Shown piece after piece: positions 36,210 through 49,025 of a stretch of 64,000 nucleotides of DNA; the stretch's first letter is position 1; every line of letters begins with the position of its first letter. The translations under genes and the position numbers were made by a program. The notes beneath the pieces are model-generated. The model had not been told where the DNA came from and ran no database searches. It was given only the letters and a program-made list of their open reading frames with translations. The DNA lies in the NCBI RefSeq assembly GCF_918797505.1, contig NC_092797.1, positions 36,593,372-36,657,371 on the forward strand, in the 5' to 3' direction. The stretch comes from Bemisia tabaci. Lineage: Eukaryota; Arthropoda; Insecta; Hemiptera; Aleyrodidae.

Positions 36210-38905
36210 CTGTGCTAATGGATCACATCTCTATGTAGATTGAAAACGCTCAAGTGGCTGTGGATTTTAATCGAGACTAAGGGGAGAGTGACATCATAAA
36301 TTAATGGTCATTTAGAATCGCATGACACTGACATTTTAAAACGGTCAAATTGAGTAGAATTGTTTTCTGGTTTCCACATGGTTCCCCCTCACGTTAATGA
36401 GATTTATATTCAGGTTTTATCATTCTTCTGAATGGAAAAAGGTACTCTCATTGTTCGCTGATAGCTTAAAGTTAATGGAGGAAAATTTTTATTTGACATT
36501 TGTCACCGAGATAGTTTTCTTCAAAGTCATAAAAGTCTACCGCCACACCCCTTGCATCCTGAGTCTTGTCTGGTGAGCACGAGGAATTTTTTTTTTTCAA
36601 TTTTTCATCGATGAAACTGTGATGCAAAATTATGAAAATAGCAACTAGTACTGTGATTTGTGTCGCGTGAGCATGTTGTTCGCCATTGTAGGCAACATTT
36701 TTTGAACAGGTAGGAATTTGTATAGGTTGTTTATCTTAAAGGGGAGCAGGGTAAATTTCTTATTGAAATATGACAATTGTTCTTTCAATGAATACTGGTA
36801 GCAATCGTTATAGGTTGATCTAGAGTGAGAAATTTTCTCCACAGGAAAGAGAATGCATATCTATACTAATAATTTCTAATAAAAGAGCAAACTCAAACTA
36901 CTTTAGAAGTAATTAAGCTTTGCAACATTATTACTAAAAATACTCGACAGTGCGGCGACTAATACAACTATACGGTCCGATAAATCTGGGTTCAGATCTT
37001 CTTAATTTTTATTTGTGCTCTTAGAAACTCAATCGCGACTCTTATTTTCGAGATTTTCAAGGTTCTGATGCCAAAAACCTTGCCAAAATTTTAAATTATT
37101 TTTAAATTTAAAGCTGTAAGAAAATGGAAAATGGCAAACTAATTTTTTAAATATTAAAAATAAAAATTCATGTTTGAGTGAAATGTTTTAATTTTCTACT
37201 AAGTTAAACTGATCCAATGTTTTTATCTACCGCTTTACCCATGGACGCTAAACGTTAGTTTCAAATTAAAAATGTAATTAAATTAGTCAATGATCAAAAA
37301 TTTATTAATTTTAAGTAGCATATTTTCTTGAATAGATACACTGACAGCGACTGATTACAATATTTTTAACCTGACAGTTGGTACCAAACATGCAACGGTA
37401 TGCATGCATGTGCACGTGATCATCCATGGGAAAATGAACTTTGGTCCATAAAAAATCAAAACTAAATATTGATGATAGCTCTTGAGGAGTGTTCGACGAA
37501 TATTTTTACGAACGGGACCAAAAACATGAACCATGATTCCGAGAAAAATTCATATGAAATTTTAATCTGCCATGATCTGATCTAGGTAAACGGTTACCGA
37601 ATAATGATGCAATTTTGTGAGTCCTCTTTTGGCAAAAAAATGAACTAAAACCGCTCGCAACTACTTCTCCAGAGCATAGGAGAATATTTCCTGTCTGAAC
37701 TCAATTCAAATCCCAATTTCTAGAGGAACCGCTCGGCTGGAAAATTTGCCTTTCCAGCTTAATTAGTTAGTTAGTTATTTCATTTATAGACATTCAGCAT
37801 CCTAGGCAGTCCCTTTTTCGGTGAATACATGTATTAAATGATTGGTCGAATGTGTTAGAAATTTAACCGAAACACTGAGACATCCGCAAGGTCAAAGCAC
37901 CATCGGTTGCATAATACGTGCCCAAAATACGTAAATGAACCCGCCTGAGTGGTCGTTTTACGAGCCATTCGCTACCGTCATTGCAAGATGGCCAATAATT
38001 GAATCTGCATTCCTATCGCAAGAATATCACGCTGAAGAGGAAACTGCACGATATGACAACTCTGGTCGCTCTCCCGCGGTTTCGCGCCTCGCGAAGCTCG
38101 ATAGAAATCGACCCTTTCTTCGATAAATGTCCATGTGCTAAAGCGGATCTTGCAGTTCAATCTATCGAGGCTGTTCATGGGGAACTGCGACAGGAGTAAC
38201 AAAACTGACCTACACTCCCATAATCAATCTCAAATATGCACCTGCCAATTTTTGACAGCACGCATTAGCGCCCCTCTCAGCAGGATGCGATGAGGCGTGT
38301 CTGTAGACTACAAGACGTTCTGAGAGGGTACAAATTCTACAAAGAAATTAAAAGAAGATTATTATATAATCGTAGTCGAAGTAGAGGAGCAAATGGTTCA
38401 GCTTAAAAACCATCATAACCCTAGGAGGGATACAAATGTTTTATTATAATTACAAAAATAAGGATAATGCAGATATTGGAGTGGTTGTATGATATTGATT
38501 ATGAAGGTCGGAAAATGTGGATCTCCAATCCTCCATCGCAATGTTTCAAATCCTCCAACTAATGTTTTATTTGTTTTTAAAAATTAAAATGACCAAAATT
38601 TGACCCAAAAATGACCCAAAATATTTGCGAATATACGAAGAAGATAATTCACCGACATTTTCGATATTTTGGCAAGATTGGCAACTAAAATAATAGGCGG
38701 TAATTTTTGAACATCAGCAACATCCTCCTCATATGCAAAATCTCTGCCATTTTTAAGAGTCCTGAGGATATGCACTGAGGGTCTGATACCAATACTCTCT
38801 ATATACAAGTACTCAAACAATACAGGAAGAAATCACTCTTATTTTAAAAGCAGTTTCATCATTGTCAATGCGCGTTTAAGCGGACATGCTGTGACAATCG
38901 ACACC
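36210..38905. other. No gene recognised
   Basis: Mostly AT-rich. A less AT-rich patch around 37930-38210 has frames on both strands but no recognisable protein. Confidence 0.45.
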
Positions 38906-38911
38906 TATTCT

Positions 38912-39123
38912 ACCGTGCGAAGAAAAACCACCGCAAGGGCTATTAAGACGTTGCAAGAGTTCTTCTGACAATATAGGTATTTATTCTCTTTTTGGAAATT
39001 TTCGATTACTTTCTTTTTCTGTACTCTCTAACCTTGTACATTAACTTTTGAATCAAACTCGGTCAACATTTTTTTAAAATGTTTATAAATTCCATAAAAA
39101 AATGATTTTTTGCTCGCACGGTA
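38912..39123. mobile_element. MITE family B, degenerate copy
   Basis: The left end ctaccgtgcgaagaaaaac with aagacgttgc further in, and a right end near gctcgcacggta, follow the family B plan with heavy divergence. Confidence 0.5.
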
Positions 39124-39717
39124 AAGGACGCCTTAAAAAATAAATACATAAAAAATAAAAAAAAAAAACATAAATTTTCCTAGCCATCTTGTAAAAGAAT
39201 ACTAAATTGAGAGGAATGGTTAAACGAATGGAAGGGAACGAAATGTACGCAATTTTTTAACGAGTCCTAACGTCGTTTCCCTCGCGAAAGGACATAACCA
39301 CATTTCAATTTAAACAAATTTTCCCGCGAAAATCGCATTTTTACCAGGAGAATCTTGGGAATTTCTAACTGAACATATCACTGATTTCTCTTTTGATCTC
39401 ACACGAAAATAGAAATAAATAAATTAAGAAAAATTGCGTAGGTGCATTTTTGTAAAAAACTGAATTGATTTTGTCAATTTTGCAACCTTGGAATGGAGTT
39501 ACGTTCCTTCATACGGGATGCGACGATGCAGAACCGCAAATACATTTCTAGAACGGTCGAAAAGGCGTCTATCTTAACGACGATATACAAGGCAACAACG
39601 GGTGTCTTGTTTTATCCCACCTGGCGAGCTTAATGCCCGGAGGCGAGGCATTGTCCGAACAGGCTCTCGGGTAAATATCCCGCGTTACAATGGCACTGTG
39701 AACACAGACGGATAGCA

Positions 39718-39970
39718 CTGCCGCACTGAGGAAGAACACCGTAAAAGCCTTCAGACGCTGCCAAATTTCCTCGGATAAAACACGAATTTACTGTAAAATT
39801 TTTGAAGATTTTGCCTCCAGTTTTTCAGATAATCTCACTCGCAGCCAGATCTAAATAATTTGAAAATCTGAAGAGAAAGTATTCACAACTCTCCTCAAAA
39901 ATGAACATTTCATCGGAGGAAATTTGGCAACTCTCAAATGTTCATACGGCGTTTTTCCTCAGCACGGCAG
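39718..39970. mobile_element. MITE family B, copy 4 (4-bp TSD)
   Basis: 253 bases from ctgccgcactgaggaagaac to gtttttcctcagcacggcag, flanked by agca on both sides. Internal motifs gctgccaaatttcc and tttggcaactctc as in the other copies. Confidence 0.88.
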
Positions 39971-40194
39971 AGCAGGCGGAAGCTCTTTCCACCAATTTAT
40001 TAGAGAGAGGCCCGATTAACGACTGCAAGCAACGCCTAAATTAGTTCACTAGAACATCACGACTTAGGGTTCTCCATTTCACCTCTGCAACGTTACACAA
40101 CCTTGTTTGTCATAAATTATGCCGACCTGACCCCGAGGATGTTGGGCTCCGCGCACACTTCTCGCGGGATCCAAATTCCGTCCCAAAAGCCCAC

Positions 40195-40359
40195 CAGTGG
40201 CGTGGCGTGAATTGCGATTTATCGATTGTTATGCCATTTAACCCTATGGTAAAGAATCGATTATTAGGGTGTTCGCTGCGAACACCCTGTTTATCGATCC
40301 TTTTCCATAGGTTTAAATGGCATAACAATCGATACCTCGCAAAGCACGCCACGCCACTG
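40195..40359. mobile_element. hAT-like MITE family A, copy 3 (12-bp flanking repeat)
   Basis: 165 bases with perfect CAGTGGCGTGGCGTG / CACGCCACGCCACTG ends. The element is flanked by an exact 12-bp direct repeat, ccaaaagcccac, at 40183-40194 and 40360-40371. The low divergence of its ends and flanks suggests a recent insertion. Confidence 0.92.
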
Positions 40360-40660
40360 CCAAAAGCCCACCTAGTCGGCATTCCCGAAATTCGGCCTGA
40401 CGAATCTCGCTTCAGAGACAAAAGAGAGAATTAAATGTGATGCATTAGCCGGAGACGAAATATTTCCGAGACCCCACGCTGACCACCTGAGCGGTTTAAT
40501 GGTCGCGGCAAATCTTCCATTCAGAAATTCAACATCTGGAGAGGAAATTCAAAACATAGGTGTTGCTAAGAGTGTGGAAGTGTTTCTTTCATTAAACGGG
40601 AATCTGATGGCTTGAGAATGACATTTTTTTTCTTTCTTGAAAATAATACGAGAAATATTT

Positions 40661-40708
40661 GTCTATGTCTATGTCTATGTCTATGTCTATGTCTATGTCT
40701 ATGTCTAT
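40661..40708. repeat. Hexamer microsatellite (GTCTAT)8
   Basis: Eight perfect gtctat units. A looser tatgctta/tatgtcta array follows at about 40874-40936. On the minus strand it reads as repeated His-Arg, a composition artefact. Confidence 0.95.
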
Positions 40709-40939
40709 GAAAGATGACACAATAAAATTTGGGATAAAAGCTGTAACACATATAAAAAATACCGTACGTCTCGGGGCGAAACAACCAACCCCTTTCCTCA
40801 GCGGCTAAAACAAAAAAATTAAGCTAAAAACCTAAAAAATCTAAAAAATACCTCCTCCCCACCTCGCCAATGCTTATGTTTATGCTTATGCTTATGCTCT
40901 ATGTTTATGTATATATCTATGTCTATATCTATGTCCATG

Positions 40940-42130
40940 AAGAGGGAGAATTCACGTTTTTCTGAAGTGTAAGACACTACACCCAATCCTAGCTACTGAT
41001 GGCACCAAGCAGGTTTTCAATTTCCACTTTTCATTCGTGCTCTTATTCTTGTTTCAAAATTTTCACCAAAATGTCGTTTTCTTCAGGTTTAGGACACGCG
41101 ATTGTTTGATTATAAAGCATCTTTACTCTCTTTTTTGGGCACAAAATGAAAAAAAAAACGACTAACAATTCCGTCTTCCGTCAAAATCTGAAAATCCAAC
41201 TTTTCTGCCCAATTTTGCTAAAATAGCTCTATTGATGAATTTCCCGGTCAATATTTCTATGGGAGTTTTTGTACACCAATTTTTGAGTTTCCAACGACTA
41301 AGACTCTCCGGCATCATTGAGCCGGCCGTGTAAGCCGCCTGTTCGATTGTTGTCTTCAAGGCGCACGGTCGGTGCCTGTCAAGAGCCTAATAGGGCAAGG
41401 ACATGCAAAGCGCCTTCATTTCATTCTATATGCAATTTAGACAACCAGCGAGCACGAATAGTTGTATTCGCCGTTCCGCTTATCGTGCATGGCATTTAGT
41501 GAAGGCGCTTCTCCCGATTTCGATTTTCCAACAAAACTCGGTATTTTCGTTCAAGTTCTAATGAAGACAACCGCGAATTTTTATTTAGGAGTAGGACGTA
41601 AGTTCGGCCGCTTGAAGTGAGCTCTCAAAAAAAAACAGGTGAAAAATTTGACTGAAGCACTATTTTATAATATTGTCAAAATTGTCAGGGTATAGTCTTG
41701 ATGACAATATCATGCCGAAAATTAAATTTAAGATCATATGAACCTTTTCAAAACAAAATTACTTTAAAAATATATTAGACACAATTTTTTAAAAAAAAAA
41801 TTAACATTTAACAATGCTTCGAGGTAAATATTTTTAAAAAAGTCACCACAAAATTTGATAACACTTAAAGTATTTTATCAACAATATTTCAAATAATGTT
41901 TTGAAGAGTGAGCACAAATAAGAGTGAGCTCAAAAGAGTTTTAAAATAATTTCGATACAGTTTTACATTCTTAAAGAAATAAATAATATAAATATAAATA
42001 TCAAAAGCAGTCTCCAATTATTTTATAAATATCCTCGATTATTCTGGGAGTTTGAAAGACAGCCATAGTTCAATTGTCTTTTTAGCGTAGAGGATATTCT
42101 GTGTAGTCGGCAGCAAGACCGATTCTCCTT
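40940..42130. other. No gene recognised
   Basis: Non-coding. A fragment of family F-like sequence begins near 42140 (aatcgattatacgg ... gccaatttacgcgaatcgcc). Confidence 0.45.
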
Positions 42131-42585
42131 CATCAATTCTTAATAATCGATTATACGGTAGGTGCTCTGCTTCGATAAATATCGATACATTTAAATGAAC
42201 GAAACCCAATGCCAATTTACGCGAATCGCCAATACTTCAGAGCGTGGGTGTCCATCTAGATTCACGAAGCGGCAGTGGGCAGTAAAGCAGAAGCAAATTA
42301 AATGAATCATAGAAATTTCCTTTGTCGTAGACAAAATGTGTATGCATGGGGCTTTGGACAGGATCAGCTCAATAATTATGCATTCGTAACGGATCTCCCC
42401 GCTATGGGGTAAAACTTCCGTATTTGTGCGACGAGAATGGTGCCATCATATGACCGATTCATTGTGCCAGATTTACGCAATGAGATGACTGGTGCATGGC
42501 CCTGTCTTATATTGGCTCAGTTTTTTGTTCCATGCAAGTGATTCATCGAGTTTGCGGATTAGAGCACCTTGATTTACCTCAGGTT

Positions 42586-42751
42586 CAGTGGCGTGGCGTG
42601 AATTGCAATATATCGATTTTTATGTCATTTAAACCTATGGTAAAGAATCGATTATTAAGGATGTTCGCTGCGAACACCGTGTTTATCGATCCTTTTCCAT
42701 AGGTTTAAATGGCATAACAATTGATACATCGCAATTCACGCCACACCACTG
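42586..42751. mobile_element. hAT-like MITE family A, copy 4 (8-bp TSD)
   Basis: 166 bases from CAGTGGCGTGGCGTG to CACGCCACACCACTG, flanked by a perfect 8-bp repeat ctcaggtt (42578-42585, 42752-42759). Confidence 0.92.
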
Positions 42752-42907
42752 CTCAGGTTTGGTTCAAGGATTCGATGATTTTCTTCACATGATCAGTGAA
42801 CATTCAACTGCCATCATAACTTAAGGTGAATATAGTGATTTTTGTCGGAACTGATCGCACGGAGAGAAACAATGTTATTTAACGTCTGTTGAATGCAGCG
42901 GGGAGTT

Positions 42908-43065
42908 TCGCAAATCGGCAATACTTGAATGCCTCCATTTAAATATATGTTGAACAATCGATTCTAGATAAGGCAAGTTGATTCGCCTGGATTCGATACT
43001 TTTAATACATTCAAGTAGAGGAAAGCCATGTTGCCAATTTTCAAATAAATCGATTATAACTTATT
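42908..43065. mobile_element. MITE family F, degenerate copy
   Basis: Starts gcaaatcggcaatact with cctccatttaaatatatg and ends near ccatgttgccaatttt, the same inner plan as the F copies but diverged. Confidence 0.5.
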
Positions 43066-43069
43066 ATTT

Positions 43070-44190
43070 AGAGCGTTACGGATAAAGAGTTTTTTGTCAA
43101 AATGTCAAAATCTGATTTTTTGAAACTACGCTACAGAATTATTTCAAATGAATGAACTGTTATACAACTAGGTTACGAGGAACTTTCGCTTGTACTCGTA
43201 GTCACAAAGTCGAACCTTGTGGTACCTACAGCCACCTATGTAGGAATAGGACCTCATTAGTTAAGAGAGCTATCTAACAATCAAGGCACAACAGACTGCA
43301 GTCCCGCCTGTATGAGAAAGCTTCTGGTCTTTTCAATTTCATTTGGATTGTTCCATCAACAAGTGGAGAAAATACCCTGGTTGCTGAAATGAAACGGACC
43401 AAAAATTTCGTCTTTCTCTCTGCATAATCACGGCATGAATGAGTGTAGTTCATCGTGATTGGATGTCTAAGAAACTAGACAAGAGGCAATTTTGAGGATG
43501 CACAGTTCTTTCAACAATATTTGGTAATCAGATTGTTGAGATGCAAATGTGTTTTAACAGTGAAATGACCATGAGTTATTCGGGTTAGAAAACAAGAACT
43601 AAATCTTGTGCGGAGGATTTCCTTCCTCTGTCAGACGAGACAGCTTTTGTTTCACGTAGTTAATTAACGAGTTGTCGTCCTCGTGTACGAATTTTGAAAG
43701 AAGTCTAAATAAAAATATGAATTATCACAGTATTGCGACTATGACGTAATTTCCGCAAACATGAACGTTCTCTCACTTTTCAAGCGGCCATTTTCTGAAT
43801 TGCTACCGACGCAAAAATTTTCCAAGCTCTTTCTTTAAACATTATAAATCATTTAGCAAGTGTTTCATAATACTTTTGAAATGTAATAATAGTTATTACT
43901 TGGGAGTGACTTGAACGCGCATGAAGAAAAAAATGGAGACATTTTTTTCTCCGGAAATGTTTTTCTTCGCATGGATATTTAAGAAACCTTGTTTAAATTA
44001 GCAGCATTTTAATGCAGGGGGGGGGGGGAGGTCTAGGGGTACTTAACAGAGACTTGACGAGGATAAAGGGGGGAGGGTCAAATAATCCGAAAAAGTACCT
44101 GGAGTCATTCAGTGGTTAGGTTAATAAGTATTAATAGGCATTAGGTTGTGAGGAATTTTCTCATTTTCAGCTTTCCCAGCTTAAATCCTA
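43070..44190. other. No gene recognised
   Basis: Non-coding; G-run near 44018. Confidence 0.5.
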
Positions 44191-44270
44191 ATGGTTTTGT
44201 TTGAGGTTATGTTCTATTGTTTTGAACCAAACGATACATCGAACCACTATCGAATACGGTATTTAGAATC

Positions 44271-44434
44271 CAGTGGCAAGGGGTGCTTTGCGATATATCG
44301 ATTGATCTGCCATTTCAACCCATGGAAAATGATCGATAAACTAGGGTTTCGCGACGAACACCTTAATAATCGATTCTTTACTATAGCTTCACATGGGGAA
44401 ATATCGATAATCGATCGATAACGCCTCGCCACTG
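44271..44434. mobile_element. hAT-like MITE family A, diverged copy 5
   Basis: 164 bases from cagtggcaaggggtgc to ataacgcctcgccactg with the usual ggatcgataaa-like, cgaacacc and ccatttcaac motifs. No TSD remains. Confidence 0.8.
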
Positions 44435-44464
44435 CCACGATCTGCACATGTCCACGAGATCAGG

Positions 44465-44600
44465 CATTGGCGATTTCGCAATCTGGCAACACTGTTTCCT
44501 CCATTTAAAAAATCGATTTTAGGTGAGGCAAGAATCGATTGTTTTAGGTACATTTAAATGGAGGAAAAACAGTCCTATCAACTTTCGAGAATCGCCACTG
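44465..44600. mobile_element. MITE family F (CAGTGGCGATT), copy 2
   Basis: 136 bases with ends cattggcgatttcgc and gcgagaatcgccactg-like, flanked by gatcagg on the left and ggatcagg on the right (7 of 8 matching). The inner tcctccatttaaa / tttaaatggagg pair is conserved. Confidence 0.78.
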
Positions 44601-45203
44601 GGATCAGGTTTTCCAACTTGATGGAATTAGTTCGCAACCGTCTAAACGGTAGATCGCCGGTCGCAATGAAATTAAAGCTCGAGAATATTGTGTAGCAAAG
44701 CTGTGGCCGAAAAGCTATTCAGTGTTGCCACTCCGGAGTGATTCGCCGGGATTCCTCCATGAGTTACGGACAGACTTGGCGAGAGGTTCTAAACATTTGG
44801 CGACGTTGAATTAAAAACCAGTTTGGAGGTGCGGAATTTCGTTAAAGATGCTCCGAATCATTTCACACGTAGACACCGCGACGTGACGCGCCTATTACTG
44901 ATGAAGCATTTGACTGCTCGAAGAAACGGGGATGCCGTTTGACCTGTCCGAATCATTCGTTGGATGAAAAAAAACCGTACCTCCATTTCCATGTGCGTCT
45001 TGGAAAGCGTGGAGTTATGCGAACTACAGGGATCCTCCTAGAATGTAATTACGACTTTGGGTCGAAAACTCTGAAAATTTTAGGATTCAAGAGTGGCCAG
45101 GGTGCGCCTTCAAGGGAAGAGTTTGGCCACCTATATGCGTTTTTCACCGCTCTTGGATGAATGGATTAGTTGTTTCCAAAAGCGCACGACTCCATTTCAA
45201 ATA

Positions 45204-45456
45204 CTGTCGTGCTAAGGAAAAACGCCGTATGAGCCTTCAGACGTTGCCAAATTTCCTTCAATAAAGATCAAATTTACTAAGAAAATAGTAAATATTTTTC
45301 CTTAAATTTTTCAGTCAATTTTTTTCACGATTTAATCTTAAATATCTGAAAATTTCAAGGAAGGGCATGCATAACTTTCCTCAAAAATACATGTTTTATT
45401 CGGGGAAATTTGGCAACTCTCGAATGTTCATACGGCGTTTATCCTTAGCACGGCAG
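45204..45456. mobile_element. MITE family B, copy 5 (4-bp TSD)
   Basis: 253 bases from ctgtcgtgctaaggaaaaac to gtttatccttagcacggcag, flanked by aata on both sides. The best preserved copy together with 39718. Confidence 0.9.
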
Positions 45457-45512
45457 AATAATGAGCCCCGTTTACCTCCTCACGCACCCGTCACATAAGT
45501 CTCTACTAGGAT

Positions 45513-45664
45513 CAGTGGCGATTCTTGAAAGTTGGGAGCACTGATTTTCCTGCATTTGAATGTATGTCAAACAATCGATTCTTAGTGAGAGCCACCTAAA
45601 ATCGATATTTTTAATGGAATTAAATGGAGGAAAACAGTGTTGCCAACCCTCAAAATCTCCACTG
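45513..45664. mobile_element. MITE family F (CAGTGGCGATT), copy 3
   Basis: 152 bases from cagtggcgattcttgaaag to ctcaaaatctccactg. Flanks actaggat and actaggaa agree at 7 of 8 bases, a hAT-type TSD. Confidence 0.82.
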
Positions 45665-45839
45665 ACTAGGAAAGACCAATTATTGAATACAGCTTTTTCC
45701 AATAATTGTAACCCAATGGTGCGCAAAAATTGCGTATTCGTTAGCACACTATCAGAGAAATGAGAAAGTAAACATGATAAGACTCGTCTTTTGGCGGAAA
45801 ATAAATAGTCATCATTAAATATCGTCCGCATATTGGATT

Positions 45840-47360
45840 AGGAGGATAAGAGATGATAAAGCATGGGCCACCTATGGAGCCCCCCCCCACCCCCACCACC
45901 ACCACCACTGGAAATATTAGAGCCAGTTATTTTTTGAGGCTATTGACAAGTAGAAGAATGTATTCGTTATTTACCTCGATTATGTAATGACAGGAACGTG
46001 AAATATCCCCTCCTTAAATTTCCCACAAAAATCATTGAAATTTGACTTTATCTATGGATTTCCCACTTTATTGCCCTGGATGATCAGTCAAACCAACGGG
46101 AAATTCTGCAGAATGCAGTTTTAAATGCCTTCCTACTGCATTTAATCGGAACTGTCATTTTTCTCAAGCCTCGCTACTCCCTAGCTTAGCAGTGGTTTGT
46201 GAGCCTAATGCAGGTTTGATGCCCGCAAAAGCTCATAAAACAGGAAAATGGTTGTTGATGAACTCTACTCACAAGCAAGGCACCTATCTCCGTGTGGATT
46301 AGCAATCCTGGTAGAGGTTGATGGCCGTCCCCGCATCGCACATTGAGGTACTAGACCTCAAAACCTGACTAAAATTACAGTTATGATAAGAAATGTTTCT
46401 AAAAAAATTATCAAGTTGTCCGGATTTTATAATTCTCTATGCATCATAAACGTAATTATGCAAATTTAAGATATAATTACTTATGCACCGCTCACGTTGA
46501 ATTCGTCAGTAAGAGTGTCGGAAAATCATCTAAAGCACTGACTCCAATAGGTCAGTTACTCTCTTTTGCTACAGCTAGAAGAACTATTATTTCTTGTAAA
46601 AAATGACTCAAAGATACCGACGTAGGTCATCTGGAGGGTCTAAAATCCACCCCCCCAACTTCACAATCTGCGTAAGAAATTGCGCATTTCTATGCTATTT
46701 GATTGTAAAAGATTACGAAAGCAAATACACAATTCGGTGCAAATAAGTCACCCCGGTTTCCCAACTTCACGCAAGTTAAAAACACCGTCATCGTACAACG
46801 CAGTTCCTGAAATAAATAAAATATTAATAAAAACTTCTGATTATTAAACTTGGAAAACAGGAAAGTGAAGATGTCGGATAGATGACGTTTGTTATTTTGT
46901 TTGCTTTGAATAGAAAAACTTTTATGACGTATGTCTCCATCCTTCAACACGCATAGGCAAAATAGCGTGACGGTCTCCACAACCCATACCCTCTAGACCG
47001 TCACGTATGCCATGAACAGCCCTCTCGCTTTCCTCTTCAGCCTTAAGCCCCCATCAAGGGGCATGACCTCCAATGAAGAGACTCTCTCAGTGGATATGAC
47101 GTCACGTATACTGCCGTCCAAGGTAAAAACGCCATATCTTCATTCAACACCTTTCCAATTTTTCTTTGACAATATGCTGTTTGGCAGAAAACCAAACGGA
47201 TTTTCATCCTTCATTTGTTCAATACAACTCCGCCGCATTATTAGGAACTAAAAATGAAGCCTTGTGGGGATTCAATTTTCTTTTAATAGAGCAGTGCGTG
47301 CTGGAAAAGAGGAAAAATTTTAAGTGGAGTTACTGCGTTTTTAAAATAAAATTTAAAAAC
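45840..47360. other. No gene recognised
   Basis: Non-coding, with a C/CCA-rich simple stretch at about 45880-45906. Confidence 0.5.
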
Positions 47361-47367
47361 TCACTAG

Positions 47368-47885
47368 TCAGAGAAAATTCGAAACTATCCGACGCTCATT
47401 CTGACCCGTTGGATCATCGTCAGGGGCGCGACTGGTATGATCTTCAGATATGCGGCGGTTGCTGGGCCTTTCTTTGTTGTCCCTGTTGCCAGATATTGGA
47501 AACAACTTAAATAATGTGTTGGGTGGCGGAAATTCTACATTCATCAGGTGGTCTTTCTTTTGTTTTTGGATAAAGATATTTTCCCAACATGCCAGTCTAT
47601 TGACATTATTTTCTTCCTTCAGTAATTGAGGTTCAAAATCTATGTCGCGTTTTTCTTCCCCAAAATATGCTGCTATTGCTGTTTTTTCTATAGCTTGATT
47701 TTCGGTGTGTCTGGCGTGTTCTTGAGCTCGAATTTTATGGATCTCAACGTTTTTCCTATGTAAACTTTAAGGAAATTTTTACATCGTATTTCATAAACTC
47801 CTGCTTTTTGTAACGTGTCTGCATGTAGCTGCGTGTCGTCTGTAACTGCGTTTTTGCTGGCGACGGCAGTATAGTGCGGAAACAT
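47368..47885 (-). pseudogene. Penelope-like retroelement C-terminal relic (GIY-YIG endonuclease)
   Basis: The minus strand encodes a GIY-YIG nuclease domain: GVYEIRC, then KVYIGKT with the following RSIKF. A one-base frameshift near 47735 moves the frame, which continues AQEHARHTENQAIEKTAIA and then NRLACWENIFIQKQKKDHL, ending at a TGA at 47370-47368. This is the typical C-terminal layout of Penelope-like elements, where the domain cuts target DNA. The reverse transcriptase is not present upstream, so this is a 5'-truncated, frameshifted relic. A different retroelement or phage-type GIY-YIG gene is less likely given the downstream tail. Confidence 0.8.
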
Positions 47886-47949
47886 TTTTTATCCCTGTGC
47901 GTCAATTTCGACTTTAAAATTTTTTTCCGCCAGTTTCAAGACCGCAAGA

Positions 47950-48190
47950 TACCACAGTGTGCGCGCCGCGCGCAGCGAGCTAATAAAGCGTGCGACTACG
48001 CGCGTGGACCCCGCCCGTCGCGCCGCGCGCGTAGATCAACACATTTCGGTGGCATCTCTCTCGGGCGCTGCACTGACCTGCTCCCGTGAATTTTTATTAC
48101 CTCTCCACTTCTCGTGGAAATTTCCCTCAACTCCACCATTCCTCCAACCGTGGCCGCGGGGGCGGGGGCTGGAAGCTACTATTTCTGGAC
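47950..48190. other. GC-rich island
   Basis: CpG-rich stretch (gtgcgcgccgcgcgcagcg, cgtcgcgccgcgcgcgtag). No exon was identified. Confidence 0.35.
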
Positions 48191-48440
48191 TCGCTTGAAT
48201 AATTGCGTGCAGTGCGTTGTGTAGGGTTCACGCGGGGTCATCTTGACCGTGATGACGCAGATTAATGAGACTGACCGCTCTTTGTCCTGAAAATCTCCGT
48301 CCACGGGAACAGGGTCTGCGAAGGAAATTTTTTCACGCGGAGGAAAAAACTGAGGTTCCCACGGGGGAAAAGGATCATTGCTCTTATAATGCTCGTAGCA
48401 AAGTCCGGATCCTACTTTCTTCTCGAGTTCACAAATCTCA

Positions 48441-48569
48441 ATTGGACGTATTTCTATCAAACGGAACTGTGTGCATTAAGACATGAGCCCTGAGACCCAT
48501 AAGAATATGTGCATAACAGGACTCACGTCATAATGCACATAGGTCCGTTGGATAGAAATACGTCCAATT
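48441..48569. mobile_element. MITE family C, copy 3
   Basis: About 129 bases from attggacgtatttctatc to gatagaaatacgtccaat, with central gagccctgagacccataag. Same orientation as 21583. Confidence 0.88.
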
Positions 48570-48749
48570 AAGGTCCTTGGAGGATGAAGCGCATACGTTC
48601 AGTTTTTCTTATTCCAAGATTTACGTGTTTGAAGACTGGAAGCTGCATGGAACTCTATGGCGGAAAGAAATTTCAAACTCACTCTTTGAGGCTTATAAAT
48701 TGGAATTTAGTCATGAATTTCCCACAGAATATATTTTAAGATTAGTTTT

Positions 48750-49025
48750 AGTTGAAATTGAGGCACGGGATGCGAAAAGGACACTTCTCGGTTGTAGTGT
48801 TTCAGAGTCGCGTCTAATATTTCATTCATTGTAAGGAAAATGAATGCACCCATTTGACTAAAAATTTTAGTGAATATTCCTCACGATTCTCCAATTTTCT
48901 ATGGAAAAAATTGTGGAAAAATCACCCACTGAATTCTTCTCCAACGGATGAATCCGCAATAGAGATTCTGAAACACTGCAATCGAGAGGTGCCCTTTTCG
49001 CATTTAGAGCCGCAATTATGAATAT
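48750..49025. repeat. Imperfect inverted repeat
   Basis: Sequence around gatgcgaaaaggacacttctc and gtgtttcagagtc (about 48768-48815) recurs inverted at about 48955-49005. The mirrored frames on the two strands come from this. Confidence 0.55.

Noticed and set aside
40566..40784. His-Arg repeat protein on the minus strand
   Set aside because: It is the translation of the GTCTAT hexamer microsatellite.
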